Part shown: positions 1-6,667 of the stretch, piece by piece | Layout of the letters: each line of letters opens with the position of its first letter | Position numbering within the stretch: position 1 is the first letter of the stretch | DNA from: Lachnospiraceae bacterium | GTDB taxonomy: Bacteria; Bacillota; Clostridia; Lachnospirales; Lachnospiraceae | Direction: 5' to 3' | Length of the DNA stretch: 14,960 nucleotides | NCBI GenBank assembly: GCA_017958465.1 | Contig: JAGDCQ010000008.1 | Span: 1 to 14,960, forward strand | Program-made: the position numbers and the translations under genes | Notes under the pieces: generated by a model | The model's database searches: none | The model's input: only the letters and a program-made list of their open reading frames with translations | What the model was told of the DNA's origin: nothing

Positions 1-506
1 GAATCCCTGTCCTTTTCCATGCCGGGACGCAGGGAGAGAGTCATGTTGCGGTAGTCGACAGGGTCTGCCAGACCGTAGATGCAGGAAACGCTGGCTACGA
101 TGATGACGTCACGGCGCTCGGAGAGGGCGGCTGTGGCGGAGTGGCGCAGCTTGTCTATCTCGTCGTTTATGGCACTGTCTTTTTCAATATAGGTGTCGGT
201 CGAGGCGATGTAGGCCTCCGGCTGGTAGTAGTCGTAGTAGGAGACGAAGTATTCGACGGCGTTTTCCGGGAAGAACTCCTTGAACTCGCCGTAGAGCTGG
301 GCTGCCAGGGTCTTGTTGTGAACTATTACAAGGGTCGGGCGGTTGAGCTGCTCGATGACGTTTGCCATTGTGAAGGTCTTGCCGGAGCCTGTTACGCCAA
401 GGAGCGTCTGGAACTGGTTGCCGGCGCGGAACCCGTCTACAAGGGCTTTTATTGCCTCCGGCTGGTCGCCGGTGGGTTTGAATTCTGAATGTAATTTGAA
501 GTCCAT
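1..506 (-). CDS. uvrB: UvrABC system protein B (UvrB), N-terminal part, runs off the left edge
   Basis: DNA-damage recognition helicase of nucleotide excision repair: UvrB is loaded by UvrA, opens the helix, verifies the lesion and recruits UvrC. The 168 visible residues begin [19 protein letters not shown], the typical UvrB N-terminus. Walker A is GVTGSGKT at residues 37-44. The aromatic beta-hairpin motif [12 protein letters not shown] lies near residues 89-100 and is the part known to insert between DNA strands. The rest of the helicase domains lie outside the window. The ATG at 506 fits the family N-terminus. No Shine-Dalgarno sequence is visible before it, and a short palindrome (GCGCAAATGCGC, 519-530) lies in the leader instead. 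Transcription starts from a consensus promoter next to a LexA box, so SOS induction is expected. Identification is firm. Confidence 0.97.
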   Translation of the reverse strand, partial: MDFKLHSEFKPTGDQPEAIKALVDGFRAGNQFQTLLGVTGSGKTFTMANVIEQLNRPTLVIVHNKTLAAQLYGEFKEFFPENAVEYFVSYYDYYQPEAYIASTDTYIEKDSAINDEIDKLRHSATAALSERRDVIIVASVSCIYGLADPVDYRNMTLSLRPGMEKDRD

Positions 507-560
507 AGTATCTGAGGGGCGCAAATGCGCGTATTTCGGTCATTTTTGTCGTACGGCAAG

Positions 561-589
561 ATTATACACTAAAACCCTGCGAAAATCAA
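561..589 (-). promoter_or_regulatory. uvrB promoter (TTGATT-17-TATAAT)
   Basis: Read on the minus strand, TTGATT (584-589) and TATAAT (561-566) are separated by exactly 17 bp, a near-perfect sigma-A promoter. The predicted transcript starts near 554, which leaves a leader of about 48 nt before the uvrB ATG. Confidence 0.85.
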
Positions 590-599
590 GTGACTTTTA

Positions 600-611
600 G
601 AACAAATGTTC
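600..611. promoter_or_regulatory. LexA (DinR) SOS box, GAACAAATGTTC
   Basis: GAAC-AAAT-GTTC matches the Gram-positive LexA operator GAAC-N4-GTTC exactly. It lies 10 bp upstream of the uvrB -35 element and in the divergent spacer shared with the cardiolipin synthase gene. uvrB is a classical SOS gene in Firmicutes, so the assignment agrees with the neighbour. Whether it also affects the divergent gene is not shown. Confidence 0.85.
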
Positions 612-635
612 GCAATACGGTTGGGGTACGCTTCT

Positions 636-671
636 GACCCAGAGACCCAGAGAACCGTCCCCCTGGGTGGG
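636..671. repeat. REP-like motif, copy 1
   Basis: The core at 646-667 has CCCAG and CTGGG ends around AGAACCGTCCCC, and is preceded by a second GACCCAGA copy at 636-643. Its reverse complement (CCCAGGGGGACGGTTCTCTG...) matches the motif at 14399-14418 near the other end of the window. Motifs of the form GGGGACGGTTCTCTG recur in intergenic regions of many Clostridia, as I recall, often with IS200-like/REP-associated transposases. No transposase is present here. Confidence 0.55.
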
Positions 672-673
672 TG

Positions 674-702
674 TTGCGCTTTTGCAGTACATGTGATATA
701 AT
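674..702 (+). promoter_or_regulatory. cls promoter (TTGCGC-17-TATAAT)
   Basis: TTGCGC (674-679) and TATAAT (697-702) are 17 bp apart, with a TG two bases before the -10 element. The predicted start is near 709. A perfect 6-bp inverted repeat, TTCTGA-N6-TCAGAA (702-719), overlaps the predicted start point and could be an operator or a short 5' hairpin. Confidence 0.7.
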
Positions 703-734
703 TCTGACAAATCTCAGAAATAGTGTAATAAAAT

Positions 735-2264
735 ATGCGCATCAAGTTCTTAAAGATCATGAAAATGCTTTTCAGCAAGATCGCCTTGTCCTTCCTGATG
801 CTTTCGCTTCAGGTTGCGGCAATGGTCTTTTTTGCGTACAAAGCCGCCGAAGCCTTTGTGTGGTTTCAGACGGCAAGCATCGTGCTCTCCGTGATACTTG
901 TGCTGATCATCATAAACAAGGTGGAACCCTCGGAATACAAGGTTCCGTGGATAATCCTTATCATGCTGCTCCCGATCTTCGGAGCCACTATCTACGTTCT
1001 GTTCGCAAATCCCACGATCCCCGCCCGCACACATAAAAGGCTGAGCGAGATCTCCGCCGAGCTTTCCGGTTTTTCCAACTTTGAAGAGGATACGGACACC
1101 TATCTTGACCGCTTTGTGGGCGTTGACAGGTACCTTGTCGCAAACGGATCGGATGGGGCAAGGCTTAACAACCGCATCTCATATTTCCCCATAGGTGAAG
1201 AGTTCTTCGAGGATTTCAAGGCGGAGCTGAAGAAGGCAGAGCGCTTCATTTTCCTGGAGTATTTCATAATCGATCCCGGGCAGATGTGGGACGAGACCCA
1301 TGAGATCCTTCTTGAAAAAGTGGCCCGGGGCGTGGATGTCCGCATCATCTACGACGAGATGGGTACCCTGGGGAAGCTTAAGAGCAACTTCTACAAGACC
1401 CTTTGCAGGGAAGGGATCAAATGCATAAAGTTTAACCCCTTCATTCCCGTTGTTTCCGGTATCTACAACAACAGGGATCACAGAAAGATAGTTGTGATCG
1501 ACGGAAAAGTAGGCTACACCGGCGGTCTGAACATCGGGGACGAGTATATAAACAAAAACAAACGCCTTGGGATATGGAAGGACAACGCCATAAAGATAGA
1601 GGGCAACGCCGTAGACGGCCTTACAAAGCTGTTTCTGATATCCTTTGACCAGCAGACAAAGTCCAATTCGGACTACGCTTCCTTCCTGGAGCAGGATGCG
1701 CCTTCCTTCCCGGATGAGCCCGGCGCTGTCACTGTGTTTGGCGACGGCCCGCGCCCCTTCTATTCCGAGCGCATAGGCGAAAACAACTTCCTGAACCTCA
1801 TTTCCCTTGCAAAAGAGCGAATCTGGATCACAACGCCATATCTTATCCCGGATTACACGCTGCTTAACGCGCTTCGGATCGCGGCTATGCGCGGCGTTGA
1901 GGTAAAGATCGTAACCCCGCATATCCCGGATAAACTGATGGTTTTCGGGATCACGAAATCCAATTACGAATACCTGCTGGACGCAGGAGTGGAGATATAC
2001 GAGTACACGCCCGGGTTTATGCATGCCAAGACCATGCTGATAGATGATGAGGCGGCTTTCGTGGGGACCATCAACCTGGACTACAGGAGCCTGGTGCACC
2101 ATTATGAAGACGGCGCCGTGCTTTATTACGCGCCCTGCCTTAGCGAGATAAAGCAGGATTACCTGAACATCATCGCACAGTCCGAGCCTATCGCAAACGA
2201 CTATCACCTGAAGCTCACAAAGCTGATAACGGCTATATTCCGCGTGTTCTCGCCTATGCTGTGA
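735..2264 (+). CDS. cls: Cardiolipin synthase (phospholipase D superfamily, ClsA type)
   Basis: Membrane enzyme that joins two phosphatidylglycerols into cardiolipin and glycerol. The 509-aa length is normal for the family. Hydrophobic segments near residues 15-35, 42-60 and 71-90 form the N-terminal membrane part (PLDc_N type). Two HKD catalytic motifs follow: HRKIVVID at 249-256 (H249, K251, D256) and HAKTMLID at 430-437 (H430, K432, D437). Each has the expected downstream Gly/Asn context (GYTGGLNIGDEY and VGTINLDYRS). The ATG at 735 has no clear ribosome-binding site; ATGs at 759 and 765 (residues 9 and 11) follow an AAAG and are possible alternative starts. It is transcribed alone from its own promoter, away from uvrB, and ends at a terminator shared with a convergent gene. 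Confidence 0.93.
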   Translation: MRIKFLKIMKMLFSKIALSFLMLSLQVAAMVFFAYKAAEAFVWFQTASIVLSVILVLIIINKVEPSEYKVPWIILIMLLPIFGATIYVLFANPTIPARTHKRLSEISAELSGFSNFEEDTDTYLDRFVGVDRYLVANGSDGARLNNRISYFPIGEEFFEDFKAELKKAERFIFLEYFIIDPGQMWDETHEILLEKVARGVDVRIIYDEMGTLGKLKSNFYKTLCREGIKCIKFNPFIPVVSGIYNNRDHRKIVVIDGKVGYTGGLNIGDEYINKNKRLGIWKDNAIKIEGNAVDGLTKLFLISFDQQTKSNSDYASFLEQDAPSFPDEPGAVTVFGDGPRPFYSERIGENNFLNLISLAKERIWITTPYLIPDYTLLNALRIAAMRGVEVKIVTPHIPDKLMVFGITKSNYEYLLDAGVEIYEYTPGFMHAKTMLIDDEAAFVGTINLDYRSLVHHYEDGAVLYYAPCLSEIKQDYLNIIAQSEPIANDYHLKLTKLITAIFRVFSPML

Positions 2265-2314
2265 GGCGGGGGAACCGTAAACGAAAACTAAAGAAAAGTG
2301 CAGAATACAACAAG

Positions 2315-2340
2315 ACCCCGGCCTGTGACCGGGGTTTCGC
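2315..2340 (+). terminator. Intrinsic terminator after cls
   Basis: Perfect 7-bp stem ACCCCGG / CCGGGGT (2315-2321 and 2329-2335) with a 7-nt loop, followed by TTCGCTGT. The T-tract is short. It lies between convergent genes, and the minus strand shows TCTTGTTGT after the stem, so it may act weakly in both directions. Confidence 0.7.
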
Positions 2341-2375
2341 TGTATTAGAAGCAGGGCACGGAGCCCTGTGTTTTA

Positions 2376-2912
2376 TCAATAAAAATTGTTGTAGAAAATG
2401 CTGTTGCCCAGCGAGAAGCCGAGGGCTGTGATGAAGATCACGGTAAGGAGCGAGAGCACAAGGCCGATGCCCAGCAGGATAAGGTAGAACCTTGCGAAGT
2501 TACGCTTGTTAACGTTTTCTCCGCTGCTGAAGGCGTAAACAAAAGCAAGGATGATGCCTGCGCAGGGAACCATGGAGAACAGGCAGTAGTAGCCGAGATA
2601 TGCCCAGGGTGAAAGGGGACGCAAGGACTCGGGAAGGCTGTGCTCGTTTAACTCGCCCGGGTTTACGAAGCTGTCGCGGTTGGGCTGCTGGCCGTACTGG
2701 TTCTGATTGTACTGATTCTGGTTGTACTGCTGACCGTACTGGCTCTGGTTGTACTGGGTGTTGTAGTCGGGTGCTGCGCCTGCGTTTTCCGTAGGCTGCG
2801 AAGGCGTTGTTTCGTCGCCGAAATATACGCTCTGTGCGGGAAAAGGATTGCCGCAGATGGGGCAGAACTTAGTGTCGTTTGCGCAATTGGAACCGCATTT
2901 TGAACAGATCAT
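2376..2912 (-). CDS. Zinc-ribbon membrane protein with Gln/Asn/Tyr-rich linker
   Basis: 178 aa of unknown function. The N-terminus is a zinc ribbon: C3-x2-C6 and C17-x2-C20 (MICSKCGSNCANDTKFCPIC). Residues about 51-79 are a low-complexity linker with repeats of the QYNQNQYGQQ kind. Two membrane helices follow (about 105-127 and 142-166), joined by a short polar loop containing KRNFARFY. This layout is common in small Clostridial membrane proteins whose ribbon stays in the cytoplasm. The start is set by GGAGGT (2917-2922) five bases before the ATG. It lies 49 bp downstream of the DUF2752 gene on the same strand, and the two may be one transcript. Domain content is clear; function is not. Confidence 0.8.
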   Translation of the reverse strand: MICSKCGSNCANDTKFCPICGNPFPAQSVYFGDETTPSQPTENAGAAPDYNTQYNQSQYGQQYNQNQYNQNQYGQQPNRDSFVNPGELNEHSLPESLRPLSPWAYLGYYCLFSMVPCAGIILAFVYAFSSGENVNKRNFARFYLILLGIGLVLSLLTVIFITALGFSLGNSIFYNNFY

Positions 2913-2926
2913 TTTTACCTCCGATG

Positions 2927-2953
2927 ACGGCAGCGGCTCGGCCGCTTTGCCGT
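2927..2953. other. Intergenic hairpin between the DUF2752 and zinc-ribbon genes
   Basis: Arms ACGGC-AGCGGC and GCCGCT-(TT)-GCCGT close over a TCG loop, giving about 11 GC-rich pairs with a small bulge. No T-tract follows on the minus strand, so it is not a clear terminator. It may stabilise or separate parts of a shared mRNA, and it ends just upstream of the ribosome-binding site of the zinc-ribbon gene. Confidence 0.5.
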
Positions 2954-2961
2954 TTATAGCG

Positions 2962-3414
2962 TTATTGTGGCATGATCCTCCTTAGAAGTCCTATCATAAG
3001 GGAGATGAGGTTCTTCGGGTGGAAGGCCATGGGCTCCTGTGACGGGAACAGCGTGATCATGCGCCACAGATAGTATACTACTGTCAATATGATCACTGCA
3101 AGCAGAATCGCAATGGGAACCTTCTTTTTTTCAAAAAACCAGCGCCGGATGAGCACAAAAGCGATGAAAGGCAGCCAGAGGTACACCATGGCGTGCATTT
3201 CGAAGGCTTTTGCCGGGTGAAGGGTGAAGAGCAGGCCGGTTGCCCTTGTGATGCCGCAGGTGGGACAGGGAAAGCCCGTAAGTATCTCGATGGGGCATAT
3301 GGTCCCGAAGATCAGCTGCGTGACAAGGCAGTAAATGGCAAGGACAGCGAGACCGACCTTGAAATGAAGGATGTCTGTCCAAATATTCGAAAATCCACGT
3401 TTTAGTGCCTTCAT
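2962..3414 (-). CDS. DUF2752 family membrane protein
   Basis: 150-aa membrane protein of unknown function. The family hallmark is visible: CPTCGITRA at residues 50-58, after an upstream Cys at 40 (GTICPIE). Predicted membrane helices lie near 20-38, 75-91 and 98-117. The reading frame extends 20 codons further upstream (to 3474), but AAGGAGG (3420-3426) lies 5 bases before the ATG at 3414, so the start is placed there. The C-terminus is short and basic (LLRRIMPQ). The gene sits upstream of a zinc-ribbon membrane protein; such proteins often neighbour DUF2752 genes in Firmicutes (from memory). No convincing promoter was seen in the 70 bp between it and the rplT terminator. Confidence 0.85.
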   Translation of the reverse strand: MKALKRGFSNIWTDILHFKVGLAVLAIYCLVTQLIFGTICPIEILTGFPCPTCGITRATGLLFTLHPAKAFEMHAMVYLWLPFIAFVLIRRWFFEKKKVPIAILLAVIILTVVYYLWRMITLFPSQEPMAFHPKNLISLMIGLLRRIMPQ

Positions 3415-3480
3415 ACCTGCCTCCTTACATACTTTTTGTAAAAAAACAACCTTGCAGTGATAAAACTCCCACACTTACCA

Positions 3481-3513
3481 AAATAAAAAACTCCCATCCT
3501 TGCCGGATGGGAG
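3481..3513 (-). terminator. Intrinsic terminator of the infC-rpmI-rplT operon
   Basis: Perfect 9-bp stem CTCCCATCC / GGATGGGAG (3491-3499, 3505-3513) with a 5-nt loop. On the minus strand it is followed by TTTTTTATTT (3481-3490). It lies 13 bp after the rplT stop codon. Confidence 0.95.
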
Positions 3514-3526
3514 CCATGCGCCTGTT

Positions 3527-3883
3527 TTACGCGATCTTGCTCTTTGCGAGCTCGCATACGGACTTGAAGCCCTCTGCATCATAAACAGCCATCTCGGAAA
3601 GCATCTTTCTGTTGATGTCTGCGTTAGCGAGCTTAAGACCATGCATAAGCTTGCTGTAGGAAAGGTCGTTCATACGAGCTGCTGCGTTGATACGAGCGAT
3701 CCAGAGTCTTCTGAACTGTCTCTTGCGCTCTTTTCTGCCTGCGAAAGAAGAGGTAAGTGCACGCATTACAGACTGCTTAGCAACTCTGTACTGCTTGGAA
3801 CGCGCGCCACGGTAACCCTTAGCAAGCTTTAATACTTTATTGTGTTTCCTTTTAGCGTTTAAACCGCCTTTTACTCTTGCCAT
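3527..3883 (-). CDS. rplT: 50S ribosomal protein L20
   Basis: 118 aa, the usual L20 length. It begins [20 protein letters not shown] and contains the conserved [16 protein letters not shown] and [13 protein letters not shown] segments. L20 binds 23S rRNA early in 50S assembly, and in Bacillus and E. coli it also represses its own operon. AAGGAGGA lies about 9 bases before the ATG. It is the last gene of the infC operon, 19 bp after rpmI, and is closed by a strong terminator. Confidence 0.99.
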   Translation of the reverse strand: MARVKGGLNAKRKHNKVLKLAKGYRGARSKQYRVAKQSVMRALTSSFAGRKERKRQFRRLWIARINAAARMNDLSYSKLMHGLKLANADINRKMLSEMAVYDAEGFKSVCELAKSKIA

Positions 3884-3902
3884 AGTTTAGTGTCCTCCTT
3901 CT

Positions 3903-4100
3903 TTACAGATACGGTAAAATCTTCTTCATTGTAGCTGCATTTGCACTGTTTGTCATTTCAGCTTTACGAAGATCTCTCTTGGTCTTTCTTGATTTCTTGG
4001 TAAGAATGTGCTGCTTACCTGCCTTCTGGCGCTTAAGCATACCTGTTCCGGTAAGTTTGAAACGCTTGGATGCTGCTCTGTTAGTTTTTAACTTCGGCAT
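3903..4100 (-). CDS. rpmI: 50S ribosomal protein L35
   Basis: 65 aa, the normal length. It begins [20 protein letters not shown] and has the family's basic [16 protein letters not shown] segment. It is a small 50S component. AAGGAGG precedes the ATG by 8 bases. It lies between infC and rplT in the canonical order, 33 bp after infC. Confidence 0.99.
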   Translation of the reverse strand: MPKLKTNRAASKRFKLTGTGMLKRQKAGKQHILTKKSRKTKRDLRKAEMTNSANAATMKKILPYL

Positions 4101-4133
4101 AATAAAAACCTCCTTAAATATGTTCGCTTTTGC

Positions 4134-4643
4134 TTATTTCTTCTTTTCCGCGAGGAACATCATCATGCTCCTGCCTTCCATCTTGGTGGGCTTGTCAAGG
4201 GCCGCAACGTCTTCTACCATAGAGAAGAAGCTGTCGAGGATCTCCTTGCCGCGGTCAAGGTGAGCCATCTCACGGCCGCGGAAACGTAAGGTGACTTTAA
4301 CTTTATCACCCTTTGAAAGGAACTTCCTTGCGGCGTTTGCCTTGGTATTAAGGTCATTGTCATCGATGTTGGGCGAAAGGCGGATCTCCTTGAGCTCGGA
4401 AGTCTTCTGATTCTTCTTGGCTTCCTTTGCCTTGCGCGTCTGTTCGTAACGATATTTGTTGTAATCAATAATTCTGCAGACAGGCGGCTCTGCCTTGGGC
4501 GCGATCTTTACGAGGTCGAGTCCGGCCTCCTGCGCCAGTCTGTAGGCTTCCCTTGAGGAAACGATACCGAGCTGTTCTCCGTTTTCTCCGATCAGGCGGA
4601 CTTCTTTGTCCCTGATCTGTTCATTGATCATTAAATCGCTAAT
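4134..4643 (-). CDS. infC: Translation initiation factor IF-3, apparent AUU start
   Basis: IF-3 binds the 30S subunit, keeps subunits apart and rejects non-AUG start codons. The N-domain (INEQIRDKEVRLIGENGEQLGI), the Lys-rich linker (KAKEAKKNQKTSELKEIRLSP) and the C-domain (GDKVKVTLRFRGREMAH) are all present. An ATG lies at 4631, but the only ribosome-binding site, GGAGGT (4652-4657), is 20 bases from it. An in-frame ATT at 4641-4643 lies 8 bases from GGAGGT and gives a product of 169 aa starting (M)SDLMINEQIRDKEV. AUU starts are known for infC in E. coli, where they let IF-3 repress its own synthesis. First gene of the operon with rpmI and rplT. Confidence 0.95.
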   Translation of the reverse strand: MSDLMINEQIRDKEVRLIGENGEQLGIVSSREAYRLAQEAGLDLVKIAPKAEPPVCRIIDYNKYRYEQTRKAKEAKKNQKTSELKEIRLSPNIDDNDLNTKANAARKFLSKGDKVKVTLRFRGREMAHLDRGKEILDSFFSMVEDVAALDKPTKMEGRSMMMFLAEKKK

Positions 4644-4812
4644 GGCTTTATACCTCCAAAATAGTATGGCGTGAAAAAAGAAAAAAGCAGATGCAGAACA
4701 TCCACTTTGGTCTTAACGCAATCCTAAAAGGAATTATTCGAAAAAACGTAAACCCTTTTGCATAAAAGCTGGGGGTGAGAGTGGAAACTCTGCTTGGCTG
4801 TTTCTTTACAGC
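4644..4812 (-). ncRNA. infC operon leader with attenuator hairpin (L20-leader-like)
   Basis: About 170 nt lie between the predicted transcription start and infC. In the distal part, AGTGGATG / CATCTGCT (4686-4706 region, 8 pairs including two G-U, 5-nt loop) is followed on the minus strand by TTTTTTCTTTTTT (4674-4686), an intrinsic terminator placed about 30 nt before the infC ribosome-binding site. Upstream there is a second small hairpin, AGAGT-TTCC-ACTCT. In Bacillus, L20 binds the leader of this operon and promotes premature termination (Rfam L20_leader); position and terminator fit that model. The antiterminator and L20-binding parts were not modelled. Confidence 0.65.
4652..4657 (-). 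promoter_or_regulatory. infC ribosome-binding site that decides the AUU start
   Basis: GGAGGT on the minus strand, followed by ATAAAGCC and then ATT. The 8-base spacing suits the ATT, while the ATG at 4631 would be 20 bases away. No other purine-rich site lies between them (the sequence is AGCGATTTA). Confidence 0.85.
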
Positions 4813-4818
4813 TTGGTT

Positions 4819-4847
4819 ATTGTAACATCCTGTTTGGCAGTTGTCAA
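4819..4847 (-). promoter_or_regulatory. infC operon promoter (TTGACA-17-TACAAT)
   Basis: On the minus strand, TTGACA (4842-4847) and TACAAT (4819-4824) are separated by exactly 17 bp: a strong sigma-A promoter as expected for a ribosomal protein operon. Confidence 0.9.
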
Positions 4848-4925
4848 GGGGAATTTGAAAAATTGGTTTGAAAAAAGATATAGCTGCGCGAACCAATATC
4901 CGGTACGGGCAGGGAGAATTGTAAA

Positions 4926-4937
4926 TTACCGGCCGGC
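4926..4937. repeat. Left copy of CCGGCCGGC motif at the edge of the AT-rich cassette
   Basis: TTACCGGCCGGC here and TTACCCGGCCGGC at 8887-8899 share CCGGCCGGC in the same orientation. The two copies bracket the AT-rich three-gene block. It is short, GC-palindromic and may be chance, but its position at both edges is notable. Confidence 0.3.
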
Positions 4938-4978
4938 AGTTACATTTTATCCGTCATTAATTACCATTTGTCCTTTAT

Positions 4979-5009
4979 TTGATCATTATAGAGCATATTA
5001 TGATATGAT
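4979..5009 (+). promoter_or_regulatory. Candidate promoter and operator of the AT-rich cassette
   Basis: TATGAT occurs twice (4999-5004 and 5004-5009), and TTGATC (4979-4984) lies 19 bp before the second copy, a weak match in spacing. Over the same bases lies an inverted repeat ATCATTATA-N5-TATTATGAT (4982-4990, 4996-5004) with a single mismatch per arm. This is an operator-like arrangement in which a bound repressor would cover the promoter. No regulator gene is encoded in the cassette. Confidence 0.35.
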
Positions 5010-5050
5010 ACGCAGGCTACAGGGCGACTATTATAAAAATGGGGGCAATA

Positions 5051-5581
5051 ATGAAAACTAAAAAACTATTCATTGTCACAGTATTGATACTGTCAATCAT
5101 TGGAATACGTGTTCGACCGGTTCTTGCTAGTGACATATACAACAGAGCTGCATACGAAATCGATGAAAATAGCCGTGTCGGGCGGGCGACTTTATATGCA
5201 AAGACACAGCTAACTACCAATATTGGCTGGGATTTTTGGAACCACAGTGTTAAATCTGTTGGTTTTTCTGAAGCCAAGTTTTATTACTTACCTGAAGGTA
5301 TAAGTGTACAGCTGCAAAACAAAGGCCATCAAATATGCTTTTCCGCAACTGGTGCAAATCTGAAGATAACTTTTTCGGAGAAGGCATCATTGGATTTCGA
5401 TACAAAACAGAACACTTTCACCTATGCAAGTAATGATTGGTACATGTCATATAATATCACTACATACTGTCCAAGCCTTTACAACTATAGAGAACATCAC
5501 ACTATTATTGGACAGATGATAAACGAAAGTGGAGTGAGTCAAACTTCATTTCTTGTTGAAGCGGATATAAATCTATATTGA
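5051..5581 (+). CDS. Predicted secreted protein of unknown family, first gene of AT-rich cassette
   Basis: 176 aa, not recognised. The N-terminus is a clear Sec signal peptide: MKTKK, a hydrophobic core (LFIVTVLILSIIGI) and a likely cleavage after VLA (residues 24-26). The mature part is polar and beta-rich in appearance, with many aromatic residues (GWDFWNHSV, SNDWYMSYN) and two Cys in the mature part. Near the C-terminus is SLYNYREHHTIIGQ. This faintly recalls the Ser/Tyr/His-rich end of lactococcin 972-type bacteriocins, but the protein is longer and the likeness is too weak to assign. GGGGG six bases before the ATG at 5051 supports this start over the in-frame ATG at 5039. A two-gene membrane/ABC unit follows on the same strand, so it may be a secreted substrate or sensor of that transporter. 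Confidence 0.7.
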   Translation: MKTKKLFIVTVLILSIIGIRVRPVLASDIYNRAAYEIDENSRVGRATLYAKTQLTTNIGWDFWNHSVKSVGFSEAKFYYLPEGISVQLQNKGHQICFSATGANLKITFSEKASLDFDTKQNTFTYASNDWYMSYNITTYCPSLYNYREHHTIIGQMINESGVSQTSFLVEADINLY

Positions 5582-5650
5582 TATAATACTGTCATTAGCC
5601 CTGTAGTATTTATTGATAATTATATATTTTGCTGAGGAGACTGATTTTCG

Positions 5651-6646
5651 ATGAGGAAAAAAAATATAATATATATATTATTGGGTTTGGTTTTTGGAGC
5701 AGTAGCTGTATCACTGATTGTTTATTACAAGAACAAAGAAAACCGAAAGTCGGAGTTTTCTGACATACTTGATATAGTTCAACCGATTTATGGGGCATTT
5801 GCCTGGGCAGACTTATGTGATGATAACGGAATCCCGTATTCGAAAGAAAGCTTAGATAAGGTAAAAAAACTTTATTTGGAGCTTACAGAAAGAATAGATA
5901 AGGAAAAAAGCCGTGTAGTTAATGGATATTTGTACGCTGTATGCATAGATCAGTTTATTAACAATCCGGACAGAACATTTCTTGACATGTTGAACGCAGA
6001 CTATGACGATCAACAATATTTGTACGGAGATCATAGGCTAAAATACTCATATGTAGATTCTGTACAACTCACGGGTAGCTATGCGCAACTATTCTATAAG
6101 TATGATATTCAAGGCGTAAGAGAAACTTACAACGGATTACTTAATTTTCTTAATCGTTATTTGGAAGGAGAGTTTCCAGAAGAAAAGGATGAAGCTATAG
6201 TTTTACTGTATATCCTATGGAATTATAACAAGGCGAGCGACATTGATTTAAAAAACGAGAAAATCGTATCGCTATTTCAGGAGAAAAAAGATATGATGCT
6301 CAGGAACGCTAAGAGCGGCAAAAATATGGCACAATCTTCTTTTACACGAAACTCATTTTTGCCATTGTGGAATGCTTGCGGTATTGATACCTCTGAGTTG
6401 GAAAAATATTTAGATGCTGCAAATGTTGATACGGACAAGTTTTATATGTCGGAATACTGGCTTGAGCCAACGCTGTTTTCAGGGTGGTTTTTGCCCGATC
6501 TCTATTTCGATGTACTTCATGGAGGAAACGATTACTATTCCGGCAACGAACGATTTGTAAAAGAGTTCGGCGAAGGATTAAACCGCTATCTTGATGCTAC
6601 ACTTATTCCGACGATGGAGCAGAAAACTAAAGAGTTGTTCAAATAA
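5651..6646 (+). CDS. Membrane-anchored protein of unknown function, second gene of AT-rich cassette
   Basis: 331 aa, not recognised. A single N-terminal membrane segment (about residues 5-25, IIYILLGLVFGAVAVSLIVYY) follows MRKKN, with no lipobox Cys, so it is probably an uncleaved anchor with a large domain of about 300 aa outside. That domain looks mostly helical, acidic and rich in Tyr/Asp/Glu, with segments such as VKKLYLELTERIDKEKSR and LLNFLNRYLEGEFPEEKDEA. AGGAG (5635-5639) lies 11 bases before the ATG, a slightly long spacing. It is 69 bp after the secreted-protein gene and 21 bp before the ABC transporter gene. Possible roles: accessory subunit of the transporter, or an immunity/chaperone protein for the secreted product. 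Confidence 0.75.
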   Translation: MRKKNIIYILLGLVFGAVAVSLIVYYKNKENRKSEFSDILDIVQPIYGAFAWADLCDDNGIPYSKESLDKVKKLYLELTERIDKEKSRVVNGYLYAVCIDQFINNPDRTFLDMLNADYDDQQYLYGDHRLKYSYVDSVQLTGSYAQLFYKYDIQGVRETYNGLLNFLNRYLEGEFPEEKDEAIVLLYILWNYNKASDIDLKNEKIVSLFQEKKDMMLRNAKSGKNMAQSSFTRNSFLPLWNACGIDTSELEKYLDAANVDTDKFYMSEYWLEPTLFSGWFLPDLYFDVLHGGNDYYSGNERFVKEFGEGLNRYLDATLIPTMEQKTKELFK

Positions 6647-6667
6647 AGAATAAAAAATCTGAGACAT

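Noticed and set aside
1179..2207. 342-codon frame antisense to cls
   Set aside because: Antisense to both HKD catalytic motifs of a well-supported gene, with no plausible domain and no promoter or ribosome-binding site seen.
3415..3474. N-terminal extension of the DUF2752 protein
   Set aside because: The 20 extra codons contain the AAGGAGG that serves the ATG at 3414, and they reach toward the rplT terminator.
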